A program made the translations under genes and the position numbers. From Candidatus Aminicenantota bacterium (GTDB lineage: Bacteria; Acidobacteriota; Aminicenantia; UBA2199), in assembly GCA_024644125.1 (NCBI GenBank), contig JAHELQ010000220.1, positions 1 through 8,173 of the forward strand: 8,173 nucleotides of DNA. The letters run 5' to 3'. This document shows positions 1-6,199 of the stretch, one piece after another (position 1 is the stretch's first letter; each line of letters begins with the position of its first letter). A model generated the notes under the pieces. The model worked only from the letters and a program-made list of their open reading frames with translations, was not told the DNA's origin and did not search any database.

Positions 1-960
1 ATTCTCCGCGATGACTTCGCGATTCCCGGGAATATCGGAAGCCACTACCGGTTTGTGTTTCAACCGCAACTGCACCAGGCTTTGAGGCAATCCTTCCCAC
101 AGCGCTGTCGAGATGCCTATGTCGAATACGTCGATGGCTTGTTCGATGTCGAATACAAAGCCAGGCAACCGGAACTGATGGAGAATCCCTTTCTCTTTTA
201 ACCTGCGTTCGAGTTCCGGCCGGAGATCCCCGTCTCCGGCGATGATAAAGATCGCGTCCGGCCGTTCGGCGATTACCAGCCGCGCGATTTCCACCAGGTG
301 AAAGAGCCCTTTTTGTGGTTTGAAGGGAGCGATAACTCCGCATACGAACGCGCCTTCGGGAATCGAAAACCTATGGTAGAGCGAGATTTTGTCGGCGCTT
401 TCCCGCGAGAATTTTTCGAACGGGAATCCGCTACGAATGAGGGAATAATTGTCTTTTACGAGTCCTGCCTCTTTGGCTGCTTTGATATCGTCTGTTGAGA
501 CAAAGATAAAATGGCTGGTAAAGCGGGCGACGATTTTTTCTGCCAATTTGAAGAAGTTCCGTTTTAGAGCCGGTTGAAACGGAGAAAACGAAAAACCGTG
601 CACCGAATGAATCACCACGGGAATTTTCAGGGAGAAACAAACCAGGCGACCGATGATCCCCGCCTTTGACGAATGGGTGTGTACAATGTGGGGGCGGATT
701 TTTTTGAATAACCGCCTCAGAGCGACAAAGGCTTTGAAATCGGCGACCGGATCGATCTGGCGTATAAGATTGGGAATCACAAAAAGATGATCGCGATCCT
801 CAACGCGGTCTGTAAGAATACCGCCGGGCCCGCTGACGAGAAAAACATCGAAGGCTTCCCTGTCGAGGTGGTCGTAGGTATAGATGGTATTGATCTGCGC
901 TCCGCCGAGTTCCAACTTCGTTATCACATGAACCACTCGTATTTTTTCTGCTGCCGTCAT
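1..960 (-). CDS. Family 4 glycosyltransferase (GT-B fold), C-terminus beyond window
   Basis: Retaining glycosyltransferase that probably adds a nucleotide-activated sugar to a lipid-linked glycan at the cytoplasmic face of the inner membrane. 320 residues are visible, against a usual 360-400, so the end is cut by the window edge. N-terminal Rossmann half: LELGGAQ at residues 16-22, HTHSSKAGIIGR at 94-105, VHGFSF at 120-125, STDD at 155-158. Nucleotide-binding half: FKPQKG at 213-218, FIIAGDGDL at 238-246, then ALWEGLP at 286-292. The position that is the second Glu of the EX7E motif is Gln297 (first Glu is E289). The start at 960 is chosen because a Shine-Dalgarno AGGGA lies at 969-973, 8 bases upstream, inside the end of the preceding gene, whose stop is only 4 bases away. 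It is therefore the fifth and last visible gene of the leftward operon. Donor and acceptor sugars cannot be read from the sequence. Confidence 0.9.
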   Translation of the reverse strand, partial: MTAAEKIRVVHVITKLELGGAQINTIYTYDHLDREAFDVFLVSGPGGILTDRVEDRDHLFVIPNLIRQIDPVADFKAFVALRRLFKKIRPHIVHTHSSKAGIIGRLVCFSLKIPVVIHSVHGFSFSPFQPALKRNFFKLAEKIVARFTSHFIFVSTDDIKAAKEAGLVKDNYSLIRSGFPFEKFSRESADKISLYHRFSIPEGAFVCGVIAPFKPQKGLFHLVEIARLVIAERPDAIFIIAGDGDLRPELERRLKEKGILHQFRLPGFVFDIEQAIDVFDIGISTALWEGLPQSLVQLRLKHKPVVASDIPGNREVIAEN

Positions 961-964
961 TGTC

Positions 965-2221
965 TTATTCCCTGCCTGTGATTTTGTTTATCTCGTCGGC
1001 GGCGCGCATGGCCGATTGCACGTCGTCGCTCATGGATGAATATGTCCAGGAGCCGAAGCGCCCGATGGAATAGATGCCGTACTGCCGAAGGGAGGCTAGC
1101 GCTCCCGGGATGGTGGCGTGCCAGTGGTGGTCGAATATGATGTAGGAGATGGGGATGATTTTGATGTCGATGTGCACGATATCCGATTCAGTGTCGATGA
1201 GTCCAAGCTCTTTCAGGGTGAAGACGAGTTCGGCCTTCACCGAGTTTGGATCGTAGTCGCTTCCGGGCGGGAGGGATTTCTCCAGGTAGCAGACGGGGTA
1301 TTGGCGCGAGGGGTAGAATCCGGCGCGGTAAAAGGCGAAGCGGCGTTCGGGGAGATATAGCCAATGAAAGCGGCGGCGCCTTTTTTTTAGTACGATGTTG
1401 CAGATCAAGGTGGAAGTGTGATTGAGACGTTGGGGGGAGGGGAGCCGGTCTTTTTGCTTGAGGCATGAGAGCAGGCTCTTCAACGGCATTGTACTGACCA
1501 GCCGTTCGAATTTGTATTCGTTGTCCCGGGTCCGGACCGATTTTTTTTGCAGATCCACTTCGATGACTTTCTGCTGGAACTGGATTTGATCCTTCACATC
1601 TTCCGAGTAGTCTTCGAAAAAGCCTCGCAATCCCTTTCGAGGGTAATAGAACACCGGATTGTATCCAGCGTCGGTAAACCTTTTTCCATCGAGGCCTTGC
1701 CTCACGGTTTCACGATCCGGAACGGGAATACTTCCTTTGTCCATACGGGCAGCCATTTGCCGTAGGTCGAAACCATAATATTTGCTCATAAAGGGTTCGA
1801 AGAAAAGTCGGAACAATGTCGAACCGAAGCTGCTGCAAAGATGGTCGAATAGGTTGTCGGCTTCGGTGTCTTTGCGGTTCAGTATTTCTTCCATTATCGA
1901 TTGGGCAATCTTTTTCGGGAAGTAGGAGAGGTGAAATTGGACCGGGAAGGGGATATAGCGGTTCAGGAGAAAAGCCTTACTGACGCGATTGTATTCTTCA
2001 AATAGGTGGAATGTTTCCAGGTAGTCCTTGACGCGCTGTTTGTCCTTGAAGTGAAAGTAGTGGCCGCCGTAGTCGAACCAATAATCGCCGGATTTGTATT
2101 GGGTGGAGAGACCGCCAATCATATCGGTCTCTTCCAGGACGATGCACCGGCGCCGAATATTTTTCGCCACGGTGACGCCGCTAATACCGGCGCCGATGAC
2201 GATGATCGGGTCGCCGCTCAT
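965..2221 (-). CDS. UDP-galactopyranose-mutase-like FAD-dependent oxidoreductase
   Basis: A 418-residue flavoprotein of the amine-oxidase/UDP-galactopyranose mutase superfamily. Seen: the FAD-binding Rossmann signature IIVIGAGISG at residues 6-15, the ribose-binding Glu30, GGLS at 36-39, DYGGHYFHF at 50-58, and a C-terminal flavin-contact segment GRFGSWTYSSMSDDVQSA at 387-404 followed by AADEI. The GRFGSW segment resembles the end of eukaryotic-type UDP-galactopyranose mutases, which make UDP-galactofuranose. Other family members are uncharacterised polysaccharide-locus oxidoreductases, so the substrate is uncertain. The frame is open upstream to an ATG at 2347, but the start at 2221 is preferred: it places the Rossmann strand at the N-terminus and forms an ATGA overlap with the stop of the upstream gene (2218-2221). 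A GGGA lies just before it. A run of eight A codes KK next to four Arg (279-284). Placement between a lipid-carrier sugar transferase and a glycosyltransferase fits provision of an unusual sugar donor. Confidence 0.75.
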   Translation of the reverse strand: MSGDPIIVIGAGISGVTVAKNIRRRCIVLEETDMIGGLSTQYKSGDYWFDYGGHYFHFKDKQRVKDYLETFHLFEEYNRVSKAFLLNRYIPFPVQFHLSYFPKKIAQSIMEEILNRKDTEADNLFDHLCSSFGSTLFRLFFEPFMSKYYGFDLRQMAARMDKGSIPVPDRETVRQGLDGKRFTDAGYNPVFYYPRKGLRGFFEDYSEDVKDQIQFQQKVIEVDLQKKSVRTRDNEYKFERLVSTMPLKSLLSCLKQKDRLPSPQRLNHTSTLICNIVLKKRRRRFHWLYLPERRFAFYRAGFYPSRQYPVCYLEKSLPPGSDYDPNSVKAELVFTLKELGLIDTESDIVHIDIKIIPISYIIFDHHWHATIPGALASLRQYGIYSIGRFGSWTYSSMSDDVQSAMRAADEINKITGRE

Positions 2222-3222
2222 GATCCCATGTCCACTTTGCCCAACCAGACGCCGAAGGCGATAAAGAATACGAGCAAAAGGGCTGATGAAACGGCGGTTA
2301 CGACCGGATTGGTATAATAGTTCAATATAACGATTCCACAGAGGCATGCCTGGATGGCGGCGATGATCTTCACTGTTCCGGCTGCGTCCAAATGGAACTT
2401 TTTCTTGAGACGGAGGGCGAAATGATCGGGGCTGCCAAAAAATGGGGATTTCCCTTTCAACAACCGGATAATGATCACGTACACCATGTCGAAGATGGGG
2501 ATGGCCAGGATGATGAAGCCGGAGATGAAGGCCAGGTCGTTGTGCTGAGTGTAGTCTCCCATGATGGCGAAGGATCCGAAAACCAGTCCCAAGAGCATGC
2601 TGCCGGAATCTCCAAGGTAGATTCTCGCCGGTTGCCAGTTAAATTTCAAGAATCCCAACAATGCGGCAGCCAGGCTGAGGGTCAATATCGAAATTAAAAA
2701 ATTCTGGTTGAACATGGTGATGATGAAAAGGGTGATGGCGGCGAGAAAGCCTACGGAAGCCGCGAATCCATCCATGATATCGATGATGTTGAAGGCGTTG
2801 ATAATGGATAAAATCCAGAAAAACGACAACATGTAATCCAGCCAATTGGGAAGGAATGCTAGATCGATGTGTATTCCGCTTTTGACTGCGATATAAGTGC
2901 CGATGATCTGGAACAAAAACTTGCTTCCAGGGGTCATCGCTTTTAGATCGTCGAACAAACCCACAATTAGTAGAATTGAACCGGCAAAAAGGATTCCCAG
3001 GAGCTCCCGGTCGAAATCCCACATGAGGCTGACGGGAGAGATGAAGGCGAAATAGATCACCACGCCGCCCATATACGGAACTGGATCTTTGTGTTTCTTC
3101 AGCTTGCCATCGGGAATATCGAGGATATTGTACCTTTTGGCCACTTTTTGGGCTAAAGGCGTTCCATAAAGGGTGAGCATCAGGGACAGCAGGAACGATA
3201 GGCTCAAAATTATTATATTCAT
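2218..3222 (-). CDS. Polyprenyl-phosphate sugar-1-phosphate transferase (WecA/MraY superfamily)
   Basis: A 334-residue integral membrane enzyme that would transfer a HexNAc-1-phosphate from a UDP-sugar to undecaprenyl phosphate, the first step of lipid-linked glycan assembly. About ten hydrophobic segments run from residue 2 to 326. Family motifs appear in order: DIPDGKLKKHKDPVPYMGG at 35-53, Mg-binding GLFDD at 88-92, NAFNIIDIMDG at 142-152 (NxxNxxD with Ile149 where Gly is usual), YLGDSGSM at 202-209, and SPDHFALRL at 264-272. The last site has a single His where WecA and TagO carry an HxHH cluster, so the sugar specificity may differ from classical WecA. The ATG at 3222 overlaps the stop of the upstream glycosyltransferase gene as ATGA (3219-3222), with a GAGAAG purine stretch before it, and the 3' end overlaps the next gene the same way. 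Length and topology fit WecA-type rather than MraY proper. As the only initiating transferase visible, it probably starts the glycan built by this operon. Confidence 0.88.
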   Translation of the reverse strand: MNIIILSLSFLLSLMLTLYGTPLAQKVAKRYNILDIPDGKLKKHKDPVPYMGGVVIYFAFISPVSLMWDFDRELLGILFAGSILLIVGLFDDLKAMTPGSKFLFQIIGTYIAVKSGIHIDLAFLPNWLDYMLSFFWILSIINAFNIIDIMDGFAASVGFLAAITLFIITMFNQNFLISILTLSLAAALLGFLKFNWQPARIYLGDSGSMLLGLVFGSFAIMGDYTQHNDLAFISGFIILAIPIFDMVYVIIIRLLKGKSPFFGSPDHFALRLKKKFHLDAAGTVKIIAAIQACLCGIVILNYYTNPVVTAVSSALLLVFFIAFGVWLGKVDMGS

Positions 3223-4151
3223 TTCATCTTCTCTTTTATAATCAATCGTTTCCTATAGGCTTGCCTGACGAAGCGCCAGGAACATAGCAATTTTATTATA
3301 ATTTTAGGGGCGCTCAATGTCAAGGCGGAGATCCAGATGAAGTCTTTGCACAGGGCAAAAGGAATCGCGCGCCAATTGTTTTTGAAACGGAGGTTTTTGA
3401 TGAGAGTCAGATAGCGGTTTTTGACCAGATGGTATTTTACCTGTGGACTGCGGGCGAGAGCCAAAGAGAAGCGGGAGATAAACGTGCGTTTGAGGGTGGC
3501 GCTTCTGAAGTGGTAGACAATGGCCCCGGGATAAAAATAGTTTCTTAACCCCAGGTTTTGCGCCCGCCAGCCAATATCGAGATCTTCCCAAAAAATGAAG
3601 AAGTCCTCGTCGTAGTACTGATCGTCGATCTTCAGCTTCTCGAGCGCGGTTCGTGAAAATACCGTGGCCGCTCCGCAAACGGAAAAGATCGCGCCCTCAT
3701 TCAATTCCAATGCCGCCAGAGGCTGGCCATATCCAATCTCTTGAGGATATAGGGCGCGGGACAGACGCTGGCCAGCAGAGTCAACGGTCTTTTTATCGAA
3801 ACGGAGTAGAAGTGGAGATAGTAACGCGATGTCCGGGTGCGATTCGAAGCGTTCGATCACCCGTCGGTTGAAGTTTTTGTCGAGAATGATGTCCGCGTTT
3901 GCCACCAGAATCAACGCTGAAGTCGAAGTAGCGATTCCTCTGTTTGCCGCGGCCGCGTATCCCGAGTTGTATTCGAGGGAGATTAGAGTGATCTCCCGGT
4001 ATTTTTTTAGTATTTCCACTGAATTGTCGCGGGAATCGTTATCCACAAAGATTATTTCTTTAAATGGCAAGGTTTGCCGGAGTATCGATCCGATGTTGTC
4101 TTCGAGAAAACCGGCGGAATTGAAACTAATCACTACAATGGAAATATCCAT
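3219..4151 (-). CDS. Family 2 glycosyltransferase (rhamnosyltransferase WbbL-like)
   Basis: A 310-residue inverting GT-A glycosyltransferase, probably extending the lipid-linked glycan at the cytoplasmic membrane. Seen: start of the nucleotide fold ISIVVISFNS at 3-12, VDNDS at 36-40 binding the nucleotide, NSGYAAAANRG at 62-72, the metal-site NAD at 85-87 in place of DxD, GAATVFSR at 160-167, and the acceptor/base region FIFWEDLDIGWRAQ at 185-198 followed by His214. This WED-D-WR pattern is typical of the WbbL-like branch, many of which move rhamnose from dTDP-rhamnose; the actual sugar is not determinable here. The C-terminal 260-300 stretch is hydrophobic and basic, fitting membrane contact. 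The start at 4151 is supported by an AGGAG at 4162-4166, 10 bases upstream. That site is largely paired in a hairpin at 4163-4200, so expression may be damped or controlled. It is the second gene of the operon and overlaps the next by four bases. Confidence 0.9.
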   Translation of the reverse strand: MDISIVVISFNSAGFLEDNIGSILRQTLPFKEIIFVDNDSRDNSVEILKKYREITLISLEYNSGYAAAANRGIATSTSALILVANADIILDKNFNRRVIERFESHPDIALLSPLLLRFDKKTVDSAGQRLSRALYPQEIGYGQPLAALELNEGAIFSVCGAATVFSRTALEKLKIDDQYYDEDFFIFWEDLDIGWRAQNLGLRNYFYPGAIVYHFRSATLKRTFISRFSLALARSPQVKYHLVKNRYLTLIKNLRFKNNWRAIPFALCKDFIWISALTLSAPKIIIKLLCSWRFVRQAYRKRLIIKEKMK

Positions 4152-4162
4152 TTTAAGTTTTC

Positions 4163-4200
4163 TCCTATCAAATACCCGGTATACCAGGTATTTGATAGGA
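4163..4200 (-). promoter_or_regulatory. Intercistronic hairpin covering the glycosyltransferase ribosome binding site
   Basis: Bases 4163-4176 and 4187-4200 form a perfect 14-base inverted repeat. In RNA read from the minus strand the stem continues inward with one U-G and two G-C pairs, giving about 17 pairs closed by a UAUA tetraloop; on the plus strand the U-G position is a C/A mismatch. The core GGTATACC (4178-4185) is itself palindromic. The 3' arm takes in four of five bases of the AGGAG used by the gene starting at 4151. No U-run follows, so it is not a standard terminator. Blocking of translation, RNase III processing, or a protein operator are all possible. Confidence 0.6.
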
Positions 4201-4214
4201 ATGCAATGCTTTTA

Positions 4215-5396
4215 TTAGATGATACCGATGGCTTTTCCGCCTTCGTAGAAACCTTTGAGTATGAATTCGAGGTCTTCATCGGTGTGGGTTGCGGTAAATG
4301 ATGTGCGAATCAGGGAATCTTCCGGAGGTACGGCGGGCGCGATGACAGGATTTGTAAATATGCCGAAATCCCTGAGGAAATGCCAGAGCAAGAAGGTTTT
4401 TTCCTCATCCCGGATAAATACCGGAATGATTGGGGTTTGGGTGTTACCGGTGTGGTAGCCCATTTCCGTGAGTTTGTCATTCATGACCTTTGTGATTTCC
4501 CATAGGCGTTCCCGTCTCCAGGGCTCGCTCCGGATGATTTCTAGAGCTTTGTATGCGGCGCCGAGAGAGGCCGGAGTGATCGAAGCGGAAAAAATCAACG
4601 AGCGGGCGACATGTTTGATGTATTGGATGACTTTTTTTTCGCCTACCACAAAACCGCCAAGTGACGCGAACGCTTTGGAGAACGTTGTCATTATCAAATC
4701 CACTTCATCGTGTAAACCGAAATGCTCCGCGGTTCCGCGACCGTGTTCTCCCATGATGCCGACGCTATGTGCGTCGTCCACCATGACGCGGACGCCATGC
4801 TGTTTGGCGAGTTTCACGATTTCCGGTAGGTTTGCCAGGTCGCCTTCCATGCTGAAGACGCCATCGACAATCAACAATTTCCCTTTATCTTCAGGCAAAC
4901 GTTCCAATTTTGCCTTCAGGTCGTCCATATCGTTGTGTTTGTATTTGACGACGTCGGCGTATGATAGGCGGACGGCGTCCATGATGGAGGCGTGCACCAT
5001 TCTATCGATGATGATGATATCGTTTCTTCCTGCCAGGGCGCTGATGACTCCCAGGTTTGTTTGAAATCCGGTCGAAAAAGTCAAGGCTTCGTCTTTACCC
5101 ATAAATTCCGCTATTTTTTCCTCTAATTCAACGTGAAGCGAGTAGGTGCCATTTAAAAAACGCGAACCGCAAGTGGATGAACCGAATTTTTTGACGACTT
5201 CAATAACAGATTCTTTGATGACATCATTGTCGAAAAGACCAAGGTAGTTGTTCGAACCGACCATCAAGATCTTTTTGCCTTTCACCCATACATGGTTCCC
5301 CTCGACTTTTTCTATTTCTGTAAAATAAGGATAAAGGCCTGATGCTTTGGCCTCATCCGCTCTTGTAAAATCTAAACACTTTTTAAATACATCCAT
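4215..5396 (-). CDS. spt: Serine palmitoyltransferase-like alpha-oxoamine synthase
   Basis: A 393-residue PLP enzyme of the alpha-oxoamine synthase family, probably condensing serine with a fatty acyl thioester to give 3-ketosphinganine, the first step of sphingolipid synthesis; cytosolic, near the membrane. Seen: YPYFTEIE at 22-29, GSNNYLGL at 47-54, GSRFLNGT at 77-84, cofactor-stacking His135, VFSMEGDLANLPEI at 180-193, VDDAHSVG at 206-213 with Asp207 and His210, the Schiff-base Lys241 in TTFSKAFASLGGFV, and Arg364 in LIRTSF. The YPYF, GSRFLNGT and VFSMEGDLANLPEI blocks and the FSKAFASLGG style resemble Bacteroides serine palmitoyltransferase as I remember it more than BioF or Kbl, though other acyl-CoA/amino-acid pairs are possible. 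The start at 5396 has GGGGAG nine bases upstream; an in-frame ATG at 5459 lacks this and would add a non-family extension. It is the first gene of the leftward glycan operon. No acyl carrier protein or ketosphinganine reductase gene is visible beside it. Confidence 0.82.
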   Translation of the reverse strand: MDVFKKCLDFTRADEAKASGLYPYFTEIEKVEGNHVWVKGKKILMVGSNNYLGLFDNDVIKESVIEVVKKFGSSTCGSRFLNGTYSLHVELEEKIAEFMGKDEALTFSTGFQTNLGVISALAGRNDIIIIDRMVHASIMDAVRLSYADVVKYKHNDMDDLKAKLERLPEDKGKLLIVDGVFSMEGDLANLPEIVKLAKQHGVRVMVDDAHSVGIMGEHGRGTAEHFGLHDEVDLIMTTFSKAFASLGGFVVGEKKVIQYIKHVARSLIFSASITPASLGAAYKALEIIRSEPWRRERLWEITKVMNDKLTEMGYHTGNTQTPIIPVFIRDEEKTFLLWHFLRDFGIFTNPVIAPAVPPEDSLIRTSFTATHTDEDLEFILKGFYEGGKAIGII

Positions 5397-5539
5397 TGTT
5401 GTTAACTCCCCATTGAAAGTTACCCTCGCCGAAACATCTTCTAAACAGAATTGGAACAAGTATTGCAGTTTTTAGAATAATATTCGTTGAACACAGGGCA
5501 TTTGATTTCAAAATCTGGTAAAATTTATCGTTTCTCACA

Positions 5540-5569
5540 TATATATTGCGACTCATTGAAAACAGGCAA
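5540..5569 (-). promoter_or_regulatory. Candidate sigma70-type promoter for the glycan/sphingolipid operon
   Basis: Reading the minus strand, TTGCCT (5564-5569) and TATATA (5540-5545) are separated by 18 bases. This would give a leader of roughly 135 bases before the start at 5396. The site begins about 20 bases past the stop of the small gene at 5591. The match is moderate and lies in AT-rich sequence, so chance is a real alternative, and read-through from the small gene's promoter could also serve the operon. The rest of 5397-5590 shows nothing else I can identify. Confidence 0.35.
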
Positions 5570-5590
5570 TTTCCTGGGATACAGGCACCA

Positions 5591-6070
5591 TTATTTTTTC
5601 TTTGTTTTGGTGTTCCGGCTTGCCCTGAAACCGGCAGAGAATTTTTGATATGTTTTTAAGGACCAATTGTCCTTAAAAACGGCTGTAAAGATGATTTCAC
5701 CGTTTATGGTATGTTTTCCGGTCAAAGAGGTTTCATTGAGCTTAAAAGGAATCTCAACCTCTTTGTTCAGCTCGAGATAAACGTTTTCCTGTTCTTGCGA
5801 TATCTGAAAATCCAACTCAGATGAAGTGAAAAATATTTTGGGAAACGTCAAACTATTTGTTTGATCGAGTTTTATGATGAACTCAGGATGAGATGAAATC
5901 CTGATATTATCCTTTGGCGTAATCTTTATTTTAAGTATTCCCTCCTCACCTTGCTGCACTCGCTCCGGTGTTACATTTGTCACGATTTTCAAATAATCTT
6001 CCTGAGAAGATTGATTTGTATATATAAATACATTTAATATTACTACGATAAATAAAATTATCCGTCTCAT
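5591..6070 (-). CDS. Small secreted protein, possible DsbD N-terminal-like Ig fold, no cysteines
   Basis: A 159-residue protein of unknown function. Residues 1-22 are a signal peptide: MRR, then a hydrophobic core IILFIVVILNVFI, then polar TNQSS. No lipobox cysteine is present, and the whole protein contains no Cys. The mature part looks all-beta: TPERVQQGEEGILKIKI (around 37-53), a KDNIRISSHPEF turn, LNKEVEIPFKL, GKHTINGEIIFTAVF, and SLKTYQKFSAGF, ending in TKTKKK. The order 'P-x-x-V-x-x-G-x-x-G strand, His-containing turn, G-x-H-x-I-x-G strand' recalls the N-terminal domain of DsbD and its stand-alone relatives, but the Cys pair of DsbD is absent; this likeness is tentative. The start at 6070 is chosen because it gives the signal peptide; the frame continues to 6346 without a plausible start context. 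Base composition is AT-richer than the operon to its left. It is transcribed divergently from the exported hydrolase gene. Confidence 0.72.
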   Translation of the reverse strand: MRRIILFIVVILNVFIYTNQSSQEDYLKIVTNVTPERVQQGEEGILKIKITPKDNIRISSHPEFIIKLDQTNSLTFPKIFFTSSELDFQISQEQENVYLELNKEVEIPFKLNETSLTGKHTINGEIIFTAVFKDNWSLKTYQKFSAGFRASRNTKTKKK

Positions 6071-6077
6071 TTTGTCC

Positions 6078-6106
6078 AATATACTATATTTAAAATTAAA
6101 TGTCAA
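6078..6106 (-). promoter_or_regulatory. Near-consensus promoter for the small secreted protein, leaderless geometry
   Basis: On the minus strand a perfect -35 TTGACA (6101-6106) and -10 TATATT (6078-6083) are separated by exactly 17 bases. Only seven bases (GGACAAA) lie between the -10 and the ATG at 6070, so transcription should begin at or within a base or two of the start codon. There is no room for a Shine-Dalgarno site in such a message. Confidence 0.7.
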
Positions 6107-6143
6107 GACAATGGGCTTTAGGTGGTTTATATCGGGCTGGACA

Positions 6144-6172
6144 TTGTTTTTCCAGTTTATAGACGTTATAAT
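6144..6172 (+). promoter_or_regulatory. Promoter for the exported C26 hydrolase gene
   Basis: TTGTTT (6144-6149) and a perfect TATAAT (6167-6172) are separated by 17 bases. The expected start near 6179 leaves a leader of about 20 bases holding GGAGG (6191-6195) before the ATG at 6200. It is divergent from the promoter at 6078-6106, with about 37 bases between the two -35 elements. Confidence 0.7.
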
Positions 6173-6199
6173 TAATTTGATAGGAATAGCGGAGGACAT

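Noticed and set aside
1381..1388. Eight-base homopolymer in the flavoprotein gene as a frameshift or programmed slippage site
   Set aside because: The reading frame is intact on both sides with family motifs before and after. The -1 frame is a low-complexity Pro/Arg/Leu shadow with no recognisable domain.
2222..2347. N-terminal extension of the mutase-like flavoprotein to an ATG at 2347
   Set aside because: It would overlap the upstream transferase gene by about 130 bases and place a basic non-family stretch before the Rossmann strand. The ATGA overlap at 2218-2221 gives a better start.
5397..5459. Upstream ATG at 5459 for the serine palmitoyltransferase-like gene
   Set aside because: GGGGAG sits correctly for the ATG at 5396, and the extra 21 residues do not resemble the family.
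5557..5574. Hairpin CAGG-AAATTG-CCTG followed by TTTT as terminator of the small gene (minus strand)
   Set aside because: Only four base pairs and a short T-run; it overlaps the candidate -35 of the next operon. Too weak to annotate.
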